This document shows, in pieces, positions 17,293-25,629 of a stretch of DNA of 64,000 nt (position 1 is its first letter; each line of letters opens with the position of its first letter). The stretch lies in the NCBI GenBank assembly GCA_050950205.1, contig JBMNHF010000020.1:1-64000 (forward strand), read 5' to 3'. Both the position numbers and the translations under genes were made by a program. This DNA comes from WRAV01 sp050950205. GTDB lineage: Bacteria > Bacillota > Clostridia > Oscillospirales > Ruminococcaceae. Below the pieces are notes generated by a model. The model was not told the origin of the DNA, made no database searches, and was given only the letters and a program-made list of their open reading frames with translations.

Positions 17293-18011
17293 CTGACAGA
17301 GGCGTAATAGTCCCCGCCCTCTGTAGCCTCAAGGATGAGCTTCGCTCCATCTACACTGACGTCCGAAAAGTCAACGCCCATAAAGGTTAGCTGATTTTCG
17401 CTGCCGTCCTGCACTAAAATGTCCCAAACCAGGGTATCTTCGGTAAAAGCAAGCTCTCCAAGCACCGTTTCGCCATCCTTGATCACCTCAGTGATCAGGT
17501 TTTCTCCCCAATCGTCACTGTTGGAAGGCGAAAGGGCAAGCACATAAATATCAGCCCCTGTCAGATTAAAAATCTCTACAGGAACAACGACAGCCTCTGC
17601 CCCTAAATTTGCCCCGGCCGCTTCGATTTCATCCAGGGCAGCATTCGCTTGGGCGATGAATGTGCGGGTTACCTCAATGGCTACCTTAAGGCCGCCCATC
17701 ACTTCCGGGGTGAGGGATTCGGGATTGGCAAAGAGCTCATCAGCCGCTATAATTTCGTCCGCTAGCTCATTCATGTTTTGGACAAGTTCTTCATCCCGCA
17801 GGGCCTCGGGAATGGCATTTACCTTATCCGCAATGACGTCAAACTCTTCTGCCATGGCCATAAATTCCTGGGCAAGGGCCTGTTGCTCGGCAGTAAATTC
17901 CACTCCTGAGGCTTGTGCAGGCGCGGGCGAAGATGCTGCGGGGGTCTCGCCGCAAGCTGCAAGGCTTAGCGTTAGAACAAGTGCTGTCATAAGTACCAGT
18001 ATTTTTTTCAT
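17289..18011 (-). CDS. Predicted lipoprotein of unknown function
   Basis: A 240-residue secreted lipoprotein. The signal peptide MKKILVLMTALVLTL with lipobox SLAAC places the acylated residue at Cys20, followed by an Ala/Ser/Pro linker. Residues 40-125 look mainly helical and acidic (AEEFDVIADKVNAIPEALRD, LVQNMNELADEIIAADELF). The C-terminal half from about 130 is beta-rich (VVVPVEIFNLTGADIYVLAL ... GENLITEVIKDGETVLGELAF), like a small surface domain. ATG 18011 is chosen over ATG 18017 because GGAGG then has normal spacing. I do not recognise the family. It stands alone between two terminator-like palindromes. Confidence 0.75.
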   Translation of the reverse strand: MKKILVLMTALVLTLSLAACGETPAASSPAPAQASGVEFTAEQQALAQEFMAMAEEFDVIADKVNAIPEALRDEELVQNMNELADEIIAADELFANPESLTPEVMGGLKVAIEVTRTFIAQANAALDEIEAAGANLGAEAVVVPVEIFNLTGADIYVLALSPSNSDDWGENLITEVIKDGETVLGELAFTEDTLVWDILVQDGSENQLTFMGVDFSDVSVDGAKLILEATEGGDYYASVS

Positions 18012-18175
18012 TCTCATTCCTCCGTGGCTGTTGGGTGGTAAATAGCAAACATTGCTCCACTTAATGTATCAAATATCATCTTTCAAAATTGTGCGCTGCA
18101 TGAAACATGTCTTTTTCTGCACGAATCATAATTTTCCCAAACCGCAGGCAAGTCGGCCGTTTTTCTTGCCATTAA

Positions 18176-18209
18176 AAACAGGCGCCGTTTCTAGAAACGG
18201 CGCCTGTTT
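18176..18209 (-). terminator. Intrinsic terminator after repeat-protein gene
   Basis: A perfect 34-base inverted repeat (AAACAGGCGCCGTTT, CTAG centre region, and its complement) is flanked by T-rich sequence on the minus strand. It lies about 100 bases past the stop at 18308. Confidence 0.65.
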
Positions 18210-18307
18210 ACCTCTCTCTTGATATGCTGCGTAGCTTTTTTAGGGAGATGAATAGCCATAACGACTTTTATAAGCTGTGTTTGGTGTCCAGGGCTTGTTG
18301 GCTGCAG

Positions 18308-19840
18308 TTAAATCAGCCGGGTAAACACGACGTTATCCACCTCAATAAACCCTTGTACGCTGTCGGTTTTGGAGAACAGGATGCGGGCCTTGGCGGTACC
18401 TGCCGGTGCCGGCTCGGTAATTCCCACATAGGGTACCCACTCTAGGAAGCTGGTGAAAGGGTTGGGTTGATCCCGGGTGGCTATGAGGGACAGCCCCAAA
18501 CCAATCTCCCGGTCGTCTCTATCCAGCCATATCACCTTCATAATCATGGAGCCAAAGGTAGCCGCTTCCGAAGTAGCGCGGAACCCCAACCCCGTGCTAA
18601 AGAGGAAGCAACGCCCCTCCGCATGGCGCAGCTCCACATCCTGCCATAACGCGCCCCCAATCTCTCCCAGACCGGCATCGGCACGGCCCTCGTAAACATC
18701 ATTGCGCTCCACCAAGGTGACCAAACTCTGGCCCCAATTGTTCAAGCCGTCTTCAAAGCTGGGGTTGGCGACTAAGTTGCCGCACCGCACCGGAGCAAAG
18801 ATAATCTGATCCAGCCGCACAAATAGGTCGGAAGTGGGTACGGTGGCGGTGAAGATGAGTCTGGCGGTGGCGGTGCCGGGTACGGTAGGATAGGTGATGT
18901 TGAGATAGCTCAGGTAATTTCCTTGATTGTTCAGAGTCTCATTGGGAATAGACAGGTTGAGTCCGGAACCAATCACATTGCCGCTGGAATCCACCCATTC
19001 TACCCGCACATCCAGTGCAACCGCTCCCACGCCCTGTGCAGCAAAGCTGAGCAAAAACGGAGTTCTGGGCGGCAGTTGGCAGATGTTGATATTCTGGGTG
19101 AGCGTTCCGTTGAAATGGGTTTGAACATGCCCGGCCCCTTCCAGCGATTCTTTATAGGAGGAAAGGAAGGCGGTATCGCCACCCGGAACGGCCGTCCATC
19201 CCAGCAGGTTGGCTTCAAAGCCTCCGTTGGTAATCAGGTCCCGGTATGCCATTGGGGCCAAAACCACCCCATCGATAAAGATAAAATCACCGTTGATTTC
19301 GGATAAGCCCTGTCCTTTGCTAAATAGAATTCTGGCACGGGATGCATTTTCCGGCGGGCGATCGGTCTGGGCAAAAAAGGTGATGCGGGCGATATTGTTG
19401 ATCCGATCTCCGGGTATGAACATCCTCAGCCCGGGGCCGATGGCGTTGTTATCGTCATCCAGCCATGTCACTTCAGCAATCAGAGCACCGGCACTTACGG
19501 TTACGGAGTCGGGGGGCAAACTGGAAACGGCGTTAAAACTAAATAGCATGGGAGCTTTGCAAGCTCCCCTAAGGGACAATTCTTGTGCTAAGGACGCAAC
19601 CCCCGGGCCAAGCCTTGCCTGGATGGCGCCTTCGTACACGTTGGTATTGGTAAAAGTACCGTTGGTCACCTGCCAATAGGAAAATTGGTTTTCAAAACTG
19701 GGATCTTGCACCAGGTTTCCACAACGGATGCATTTTCCCTTCTTCTTATCAAAATCGTGGTCGGGGGGACAGCCGGGTTCGCATGGTATTTCTTCGTAGT
19801 AATCCTGGTACGGTTCGTAGAAATTATTATATAGCGACAT
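18308..19840 (-). CDS. Three-repeat jelly-roll surface protein, possible spore-coat type
   Basis: A 510-residue protein without a signal peptide. The first 38 residues are rich in Tyr, acidic residues and Cys (MSLYNNFYEPYQDYYEEIP, CEPGC). Three repeats of about 150-165 residues follow, each opening with a CBM-like motif: CGNLVQDPSFENQFSYW, DLITNGGFEANLLGW and CGNLVANPSFEDGLNNW. Each repeat continues with a WLDxDxxxIGxGL strand and an ARILFSK..IDxVVFAP ending. This resembles NTTRR-F1/CBM4_9-like jelly-roll domains seen in exosporium and surface proteins of sporeformers. Sporulation-linked export without a signal peptide is inference. ATG 19840 has AAGGAGATAAACC upstream. It is monocistronic. 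Confidence 0.7.
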   Translation of the reverse strand: MSLYNNFYEPYQDYYEEIPCEPGCPPDHDFDKKKGKCIRCGNLVQDPSFENQFSYWQVTNGTFTNTNVYEGAIQARLGPGVASLAQELSLRGACKAPMLFSFNAVSSLPPDSVTVSAGALIAEVTWLDDDNNAIGPGLRMFIPGDRINNIARITFFAQTDRPPENASRARILFSKGQGLSEINGDFIFIDGVVLAPMAYRDLITNGGFEANLLGWTAVPGGDTAFLSSYKESLEGAGHVQTHFNGTLTQNINICQLPPRTPFLLSFAAQGVGAVALDVRVEWVDSSGNVIGSGLNLSIPNETLNNQGNYLSYLNITYPTVPGTATARLIFTATVPTSDLFVRLDQIIFAPVRCGNLVANPSFEDGLNNWGQSLVTLVERNDVYEGRADAGLGEIGGALWQDVELRHAEGRCFLFSTGLGFRATSEAATFGSMIMKVIWLDRDDREIGLGLSLIATRDQPNPFTSFLEWVPYVGITEPAPAGTAKARILFSKTDSVQGFIEVDNVVFTRLI

Positions 19841-20314
19841 ATGGTTTATCTCCTTATGATCATATTGGTGAATGCGATGAAAAACACATTCTTCTGTACA
19901 TAATATGCAAATCACGGATACAGTGGAACAAACCCGGGCAACGCTCCGGGTTTATTCGTGGTTGCAAAATCATCGAGTTCCAGAATTCCGGTGGAAAAAC
20001 CACTCATCGGTTACCAAAAACGCAAAACACCAATTACAATCAGAGCAAACCGTAAGAGCATAGACAATCCAAGGTGAGAAGGAGCAATGGCTGCTATAAA
20101 CAGAGCTGGAAAAGGAAAACTAATTTGAATGTTATAGCCTAAAAATTCACCACTGGCGGGGCTATTTTTTAACAGCAAGAAATTGCATTTTATAGCAAGA
20201 GATGACAAAACATGATATGATTATGGAATGATATTCAGGAGTAAAAATCAGCGCTACCGTAAAGAAACGGTTGGGATAGAACAATGTTGGGATCAAGTTA
20301 GGGAGGCATCCTAA
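19841..20314. other. Intergenic region of 474 bases
   Basis: Divergent upstream region of the repeat-protein gene and the ABC exporter operon. Two hairpins are visible: AACCCGG...CCGGGTTTATT near 19931-19955, and ATAGCC...GGCTATTTTTT near 20134-20168, terminator-like on the plus strand. A 65-codon minus-strand frame (20011-20208) has a hydrophobic C-terminus but no ribosome site, and I do not call it a gene. I could not pick a convincing promoter for the exporter genes. Confidence 0.4.
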
Positions 20315-22057
20315 GTGCGAAAGCTTACAAGGTTTTTAAAAGGTTATATCAAAGAGAGTATTATTGGGCCGCTCTTTAAATTGCTGGAGGCTTGCTTTGA
20401 GTTAATTGTTCCGCTGGTAATGGCCAACATTATTGATATAGGGATTAAAAATAACGATACATCCTATATTTTTAAGATGGGCGGCATTATGGTTCTGCTG
20501 GGCGTTTTGGGTCTTGCGTGTTCGCTGACGGCTCAATACTTTGCCGCCAAAGCGGCTTTGGGGTTTGGCACCGCTCTTCGCAACGAGATGTTTGCCCATA
20601 TCAACAGCCTCTCCTTTTCTGAAATTGATAAAATCGGCACCTCCTCCCTGATTACCAGAATTACCAGCGACATCAATCAGGCCCAGGCAGGTGTCAACTT
20701 AGTGCTCCGGCTGTTTTTGCGCTCCCCTTTTATTGTGGCGGGGGCAATCGTTATGGCCTTTTTGATTCATGTAAGGCTGACCCTCATCTTTTTGGTGGTG
20801 GCACTTTTTATCTCGCTGGTGATCTATTTCATTATGACAAAGTCCATCCCCCAGTATAAAAATGCGCAACACAAGCTGGATCGGGTGTCTCTCATTGCCA
20901 GAGAAAATCTCACCGGCGCCAGGGTGATTCGCGCTTTTTCCAGACAGAAGGATGAAATGGCGCGGTTTGAGCAAACCACCCAGGATCTTATGAAAACCCA
21001 GCTTTTGGTGGGAAAAATTTCGGCTTTGTTAAACCCTGCCACCTATGCCATTTTAAATGCGGGAATGATTGCAGTCATATGGTTTGGAGGCATTACCGTC
21101 TATCACGGCACCATCACCCAGGGCGAAGTAATTGCGCTGATCAACTACATGTCTCAGATTCTTTTGGCGCTGCTGGCACTGGCCAATTTAATCATTGCCT
21201 TCACCAGGGCCTCGGCTTCGGCCATCCGTATTAACGAGGTCTTTGCCATTACATCCACCTTGGCCGAAAGCCCCTCCCCTTCCCTTTTGGAACAAAAGGA
21301 AGCCAGCGCCCCTGCAGTGGAATTTCGCAATGTTTCCTTTTCCTATCACACGTCGGAAGAACAGGTGCTTTCCCACCTTTCCTTTGTGGTGAAAAAGGGG
21401 GAAACCATCGGCATCATCGGAGGGACCGGTGCCGGAAAGTCCACGTTGGTCAACCTCATTCCCCGTTTTTACGATGTCACCGATGGCGAAATTCTCATCG
21501 ATGGAAGAAATGTAAAAGATTATTCCTTCTCTGCGCTGCGAAGGAAAATTGCAGTGGTGCCCCAGAAGGCGGTTCTGTTTAAAGGCACCATCCGGGACAA
21601 TATGAGATGGGGCAAAAAAGATGCCACCGATGAAGAAATTTACAAAGCACTGGAAATTGCCCAGGCCAGGGAGTTTGTAGATGCTAAATCCGATGGTCTG
21701 GATGCGGAGATTCTACAAGGTGGAAAGAACCTGTCGGGAGGCCAAAAACAAAGGCTTACCATTGCAAGAGCCATTGTGGCCCAGCCTCAAATACTCATTT
21801 TGGATGACAGTGCTTCTGCCCTTGACTTTGCAACCGACGCCAAGCTCCGAAAAGCCATTGCCACCCAGACAAAAGACATCACTGTTTTTATTGTTTCGCA
21901 GCGGGCATCCGCCATCAAAAACGCCGACAACATCATCGTTCTGGATGATGGGCAAATGGTTGGGATGGGCAAACACGATGAATTGCTGGAATCTTGTGAA
22001 GTTTATAAGAACATTTGCTTGTCCCAGCTTTCGGCAGATGAGGTGAAGAGAAAATGA
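20315..22057 (+). CDS. Heterodimeric ABC exporter subunit with non-catalytic Walker B
   Basis: Half-size ABC exporter of 580 residues: about six membrane helices (residues 15-320) fused to an ATPase domain. Walker A GGTGAGKST is near 369 and the signature LSGGQKQRL near 473 is canonical. Walker B ends in ILILDDSASALD, with Asp where the catalytic Glu should be, and the switch position reads IVSQR, Gln instead of His. This subunit therefore brings the degenerate nucleotide site of a heterodimer such as BmrC/D, EfrA/B or TM287/288, while its good signature serves the partner's site. GTG 20315 follows GGGAGG. The stop overlaps the next start (ATGA). A drug or peptide exporter is likely; the substrate is unknown. 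Confidence 0.93.
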   Translation: MRKLTRFLKGYIKESIIGPLFKLLEACFELIVPLVMANIIDIGIKNNDTSYIFKMGGIMVLLGVLGLACSLTAQYFAAKAALGFGTALRNEMFAHINSLSFSEIDKIGTSSLITRITSDINQAQAGVNLVLRLFLRSPFIVAGAIVMAFLIHVRLTLIFLVVALFISLVIYFIMTKSIPQYKNAQHKLDRVSLIARENLTGARVIRAFSRQKDEMARFEQTTQDLMKTQLLVGKISALLNPATYAILNAGMIAVIWFGGITVYHGTITQGEVIALINYMSQILLALLALANLIIAFTRASASAIRINEVFAITSTLAESPSPSLLEQKEASAPAVEFRNVSFSYHTSEEQVLSHLSFVVKKGETIGIIGGTGAGKSTLVNLIPRFYDVTDGEILIDGRNVKDYSFSALRRKIAVVPQKAVLFKGTIRDNMRWGKKDATDEEIYKALEIAQAREFVDAKSDGLDAEILQGGKNLSGGQKQRLTIARAIVAQPQILILDDSASALDFATDAKLRKAIATQTKDITVFIVSQRASAIKNADNIIVLDDGQMVGMGKHDELLESCEVYKNICLSQLSADEVKRK

Positions 22058-23796
22058 AACAGAATAACGCTCAGGTACTAAAGCGCATCTTAGGTTTGAT
22101 AAAGCCCTATATGCACTACCTGATTTTAGCTCTTATTTTGGCTCTGGTCAGTGTTTCCTCCACCCTTTATGCCCCAGTATTAATCGGTGAGGGAGTCGAT
22201 CTCATCGTCTCTAGGGGCAACGTCAACTTTCCGGGGATTGTTGGCATTCTGGTGCGGTTCGGTGTTATCATTGCCATTACATCGGTTTCCCAATGGCTGA
22301 TGGGGTTCTGCACCAACCAAATCACCTACCGTGCGGTCAGAGATCTGCGCACCATGGCATTTCAGCGCTTGTCCATTGTGCCCCTTAAGTACATCGATTC
22401 CAATTCCCACGGCGATCTGTTAAGCCGGGTGATCACCGATGTGGAGCAAATTTCCGACGGCTTGCTGATGGGCTTTACACAGCTTTTTACCGGTGTTGTC
22501 ACCATTGTGGGCACCATTGGGTTTATGCTGTCCATCGATTTTAAAATTACAGTGATTGTGGTGCTGATTACACCTCTTTCTCTGTTTGTGGCCAGCTATA
22601 TTGCCAAGCACACCTACGATATGTTCAAGTTGCAGTCGGAGACAAGAGGGCAGCTGACTTCTTTGGTGGAAGAAATGATCAGCAACCAAAAGGTGGTAAA
22701 GGCCTTTGGCTATGAACAGGAAGCTCAGGCGCAATTTGAAGAGATCAATGCCCGCCTGCAAAAGTACGGGCTAAGAGCCACCTTTTTTTCCTCCATTACC
22801 AATCCGGCGACGCGCTTTGTCAACGGAATTGTGTATACCGCCGTTGGAATTACCGGGGCTTTGTCTGCGGTAAGAGGCAGCATTTCCATTGGACAGCTTT
22901 CCGCTTTTTTAAGCTATGCCAACCAGTATACCAAGCCTTTTAACGAAATATCCGGTGTGGTGGCAGAGCTTCAGAGCGCATTTGCATCGGCAAAAAGAGT
23001 CTTTGATATCATTGATGAAAAGCCGCAAACTCCAGACCTGCCCCATGCCGTTGCATTAACCGAGGTGGATGGCAGCGTTTCTTTGAAGGATGTGGCGTTC
23101 TCCTACCGCCCTGATGTGAGGTTGATCGAGAATCTGAATTTATCCGTAAAGCCGGGACAACGAGTCGCCATTGTGGGGCCAACTGGCAGCGGAAAAACAA
23201 CCATTATCAATCTGCTCATGCGATTTTATGATGTGGATGCCGGCGAAATTGTGGTCAGTGGCCACCCCATCAAAGAGGTGAAGCGGGATAGCCTGCGCTC
23301 CATGTACGGGATGGTTCTGCAGGAAACATGGCTGAAAACCGGAACCATTGCAGAAAATATCGCATACGGTAAGCCAAATGCAACCAAGGAAGAGATTGTC
23401 CAAGCTGCCAAGGCAGCCCATGCCCACAGCTTTATCAAACGACTTCCCCAAGGCTATGAAACTCATGTGTCCGAAGAGGGAGAGAATATTTCGCAGGGAG
23501 AAAAGCAGCTCCTTTCTATCGCAAGGGTGATGCTGATTATGCCTCCCATGCTGATTCTGGATGAAGCCACCTCCTCCATTGACACCATAACGGAGATCAG
23601 CATCCAAAAAGCTTTTGCTAAAATGATGGAGGGCCGCACCAGTTTTATTGTTGCTCACCGACTTTCCACCATCAAAGAAGCCGACTGCATTTTGGTGATG
23701 AACCAAGGCCGCATCATAGAGCAGGGAACCCATGAAGAGTTGCTGCAAAAAAACGGATTTTATGCCAACTTGTATAACAGTCAGTTTGCAATATAG
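22054..23796 (+). CDS. Heterodimeric ABC exporter subunit with catalytic Walker B
   Basis: Partner of the preceding gene, also 580 residues with an N-terminal six-helix domain and C-terminal ATPase. Walker A is GPTGSGKTT near 375. Walker B LILDEATSSID has the catalytic Glu, and the switch His is present in IVAHRLSTIK near 535. The signature is atypical, ISQGEKQLL instead of LSGGQ. So this chain supplies catalytic residues to the active site while its weak signature faces the partner's degenerate site, exactly complementary to the first subunit. Translation is probably coupled through the 4-base overlap. Confidence 0.94.
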   Translation: MKQNNAQVLKRILGLIKPYMHYLILALILALVSVSSTLYAPVLIGEGVDLIVSRGNVNFPGIVGILVRFGVIIAITSVSQWLMGFCTNQITYRAVRDLRTMAFQRLSIVPLKYIDSNSHGDLLSRVITDVEQISDGLLMGFTQLFTGVVTIVGTIGFMLSIDFKITVIVVLITPLSLFVASYIAKHTYDMFKLQSETRGQLTSLVEEMISNQKVVKAFGYEQEAQAQFEEINARLQKYGLRATFFSSITNPATRFVNGIVYTAVGITGALSAVRGSISIGQLSAFLSYANQYTKPFNEISGVVAELQSAFASAKRVFDIIDEKPQTPDLPHAVALTEVDGSVSLKDVAFSYRPDVRLIENLNLSVKPGQRVAIVGPTGSGKTTIINLLMRFYDVDAGEIVVSGHPIKEVKRDSLRSMYGMVLQETWLKTGTIAENIAYGKPNATKEEIVQAAKAAHAHSFIKRLPQGYETHVSEEGENISQGEKQLLSIARVMLIMPPMLILDEATSSIDTITEISIQKAFAKMMEGRTSFIVAHRLSTIKEADCILVMNQGRIIEQGTHEELLQKNGFYANLYNSQFAI

Positions 23797-23845
23797 GGCG
23801 GTTAAAATCTCTATGAATCCATTTTTAGTAACATTTACTGAAGGG

Positions 23846-23874
23846 TTGACTCCTTGGTGTAATTGCTATAAAAT
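23846..23874 (+). promoter_or_regulatory. Predicted promoter of NSS transporter gene
   Basis: TTGACT (23846-23851), a 17-base spacer and TAAAAT (23869-23874) stand about 80 bases before the transporter start. It separates this gene from the ABC exporter operon. Confidence 0.65.
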
Positions 23875-23952
23875 ACTAATGATTTAACTGCCAATCTTCG
23901 ACAAGCGGCTCGAAAGTGGAAGGAGGCAGTATTTGAGGAGGAAAAGAATGCA

Positions 23953-25311
23953 ATGAACAGTTCCGAACAGAAAGGACAGCCTAGAGATCAGTTTAAATCT
24001 AGGCTGGGATTCATCATGGCAGCTGCAGGTTCTGCTGTGGGATTAGGTAGCATTTGGAGATTCCCATACGTAGTCGGTGAAAACGGTGGCGGCGCTTACA
24101 TGATTATTTATCTCATTGCGCTGGTCATCATTGGGTTACCGGTTATGATTGCGGAGTTTGTCATAGGAAGAAACAGCGGCAAAAACGCTGTGGATGCGTA
24201 CGCCCACTATTCAAAAAAATATAAGATTGTGGGCATTTTTTCCATGCTTACCCCTTCCGTTATTTTGTCTTTTTATTGTGTTGTGGGCGGCTGGACCATT
24301 ATGTATTTGTACCTGACCATTACCGGCAAGCTTTCCGGATTGACACCAGAAGGCTATGCCCAAATGTTTACGGCAGCTTCTGGGGATATGCTTTTGTCGG
24401 GTGTGTTTTTCTTACTCTTTGGCGTGTTGACCATTCTGGTGGTCTGCAAGGGAATATCACAGGGTATTGAAAAGGTCTGCTCGGTATTGATGCCGGCGCT
24501 TTTCGTGATCATGGTAATCCTTGCCGTGATTGGTTCTCTCCAACCCGGTGGTTGGGAAGGGGTAAAGTGGTATCTCACCCCCGACTTTTCAAAGGTAAAC
24601 GGCGGCACCGTCGTAAATGCCGTGGGACAAGTATTCTTTACCATGAGCCTTGGTATGGGAATTATGGTCACCTATGCCAGCTACCTGAAAAAAGACGAGG
24701 ATATGCCTAAAGCCGCTACCGTCACCATTATTTTTGATACATTAGTGTCCATCTTGGCTGGCTTTGCCATCTTCCCGGCAGTATTTGCTTTTGGCTTGGC
24801 TCCTTCCTCTGGTCCCGGACTTGTGTTCATCACCCTGCCAAACGTGTTTGCACAACTTCCTTTTGGTAAGGTAGTTGCAGTTGGCTTCTATTTGCTGCTG
24901 CTATTTGCGGCTCTGCCTTCTGCTATTAGTCTGTTGGAAGTGCCGGTTTCTTACGCCATTGAAAAGTACAATGTCAGCAGGGTCAAGGCTGCCATTGGAA
25001 TTGGAGTCTTGATTATGGTGGTTGGGATTCCCACCCTCATGAGCTTTGGCCCTTGGAGCGAAGTCAAGGTATTTGGCTTTAACTTCTTTGATTTGTATGA
25101 CTACACCACTTCGAATATTGCGTTGCCTCTCATCGGCTTGGCTGGCTCTTTGATTCTTGGCTTTACTTGGAGCAAAAAGGTTGTATTGGATGAAGTAACC
25201 AACAACGGTCAGATTAAATTTGGCTTGAAAGATATTTGGTATTATTCCGTAAAATATCTCAGTCCCATCCTGCTGGTCATCGTTTTCCTCGCGTCTATTG
25301 GAGTCATCTAA
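23953..25311 (+). CDS. Sodium:neurotransmitter symporter (NSS) family transporter
   Basis: A Na+-coupled amino-acid transporter of the bacterial NSS (LeuT/MhsT/TnaT) family, 452 residues with about 11 membrane segments. The hallmark first helix is present: FIMAAAGSAVGLGSIWRFPY, which carries sodium and substrate contacts, followed by ENGGGAYMIIYL. The unwound sixth-helix region is visible around FFTMSLGMGIMVTYASYL. ATG 23953 follows GAGGAGG at a somewhat long 11 bases. It has its own promoter and a strong terminator, so it is monocistronic. Bacterial NSS proteins mostly carry hydrophobic or aromatic amino acids; a link to the TrpB2 gene 11 kb away is only a thought. Confidence 0.94.
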   Translation: MNSSEQKGQPRDQFKSRLGFIMAAAGSAVGLGSIWRFPYVVGENGGGAYMIIYLIALVIIGLPVMIAEFVIGRNSGKNAVDAYAHYSKKYKIVGIFSMLTPSVILSFYCVVGGWTIMYLYLTITGKLSGLTPEGYAQMFTAASGDMLLSGVFFLLFGVLTILVVCKGISQGIEKVCSVLMPALFVIMVILAVIGSLQPGGWEGVKWYLTPDFSKVNGGTVVNAVGQVFFTMSLGMGIMVTYASYLKKDEDMPKAATVTIIFDTLVSILAGFAIFPAVFAFGLAPSSGPGLVFITLPNVFAQLPFGKVVAVGFYLLLLFAALPSAISLLEVPVSYAIEKYNVSRVKAAIGIGVLIMVVGIPTLMSFGPWSEVKVFGFNFFDLYDYTTSNIALPLIGLAGSLILGFTWSKKVVLDEVTNNGQIKFGLKDIWYYSVKYLSPILLVIVFLASIGVI

Positions 25312-25322
25312 TCTGGTTTTTT

Positions 25323-25360
25323 AAAATATCCCTGGTGCTACTGCCAGGGATATTTTCATT
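25323..25360 (+). terminator. Intrinsic terminator after NSS gene
   Basis: The stem AAAATATCCCTGG / CCAGGGATATTTT with an 8-base loop is followed by CATTTTTG. It lies 12 bases after the stop. Confidence 0.85.
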
Positions 25361-25466
25361 TTTGATGAAGGTTCCAAAGAATGGGGGCCACCCCCTTTCG
25401 ATGCCATGGAAAATGAATGTGCCACCATTCGCTTTTTTTCCGCAGGGTTTTGGCTTTTTCGCTAGG

Positions 25467-25495
25467 TTGACTTTCAATAATTGGTAAAATATAAT
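25467..25495 (+). promoter_or_regulatory. Predicted promoter of PAS-GGDEF-EAL gene
   Basis: TTGACT (25467-25472), a 17-base spacer and a perfect TATAAT (25490-25495) lie about 130 bases before the EAL protein's start. The rest of the gap from 25361 holds nothing else that I can name. Confidence 0.75.
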
Positions 25496-25629
25496 GAATA
25501 TATATCACATGGTAGGATGTCCATGCTAATTTTGTTGACATGGAACAAAAACCTAAGTCTGAGAAGGTGATTTTACCAAGAAAAGGTAAGAAAGAAGGTT
25601 AGCAGTTGAAGTAATAAGGGGGAGCCATT

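Noticed and set aside
18176..18209. Perfect palindrome as a regulator operator
   Set aside because: Its position after a stop codon and T-rich flank fit a terminator better.
20011..20208. Small minus-strand membrane protein of 65 residues
   Set aside because: Hydrophobic C-terminus, but no ribosome site and it overlaps a terminator-like hairpin on the other strand.
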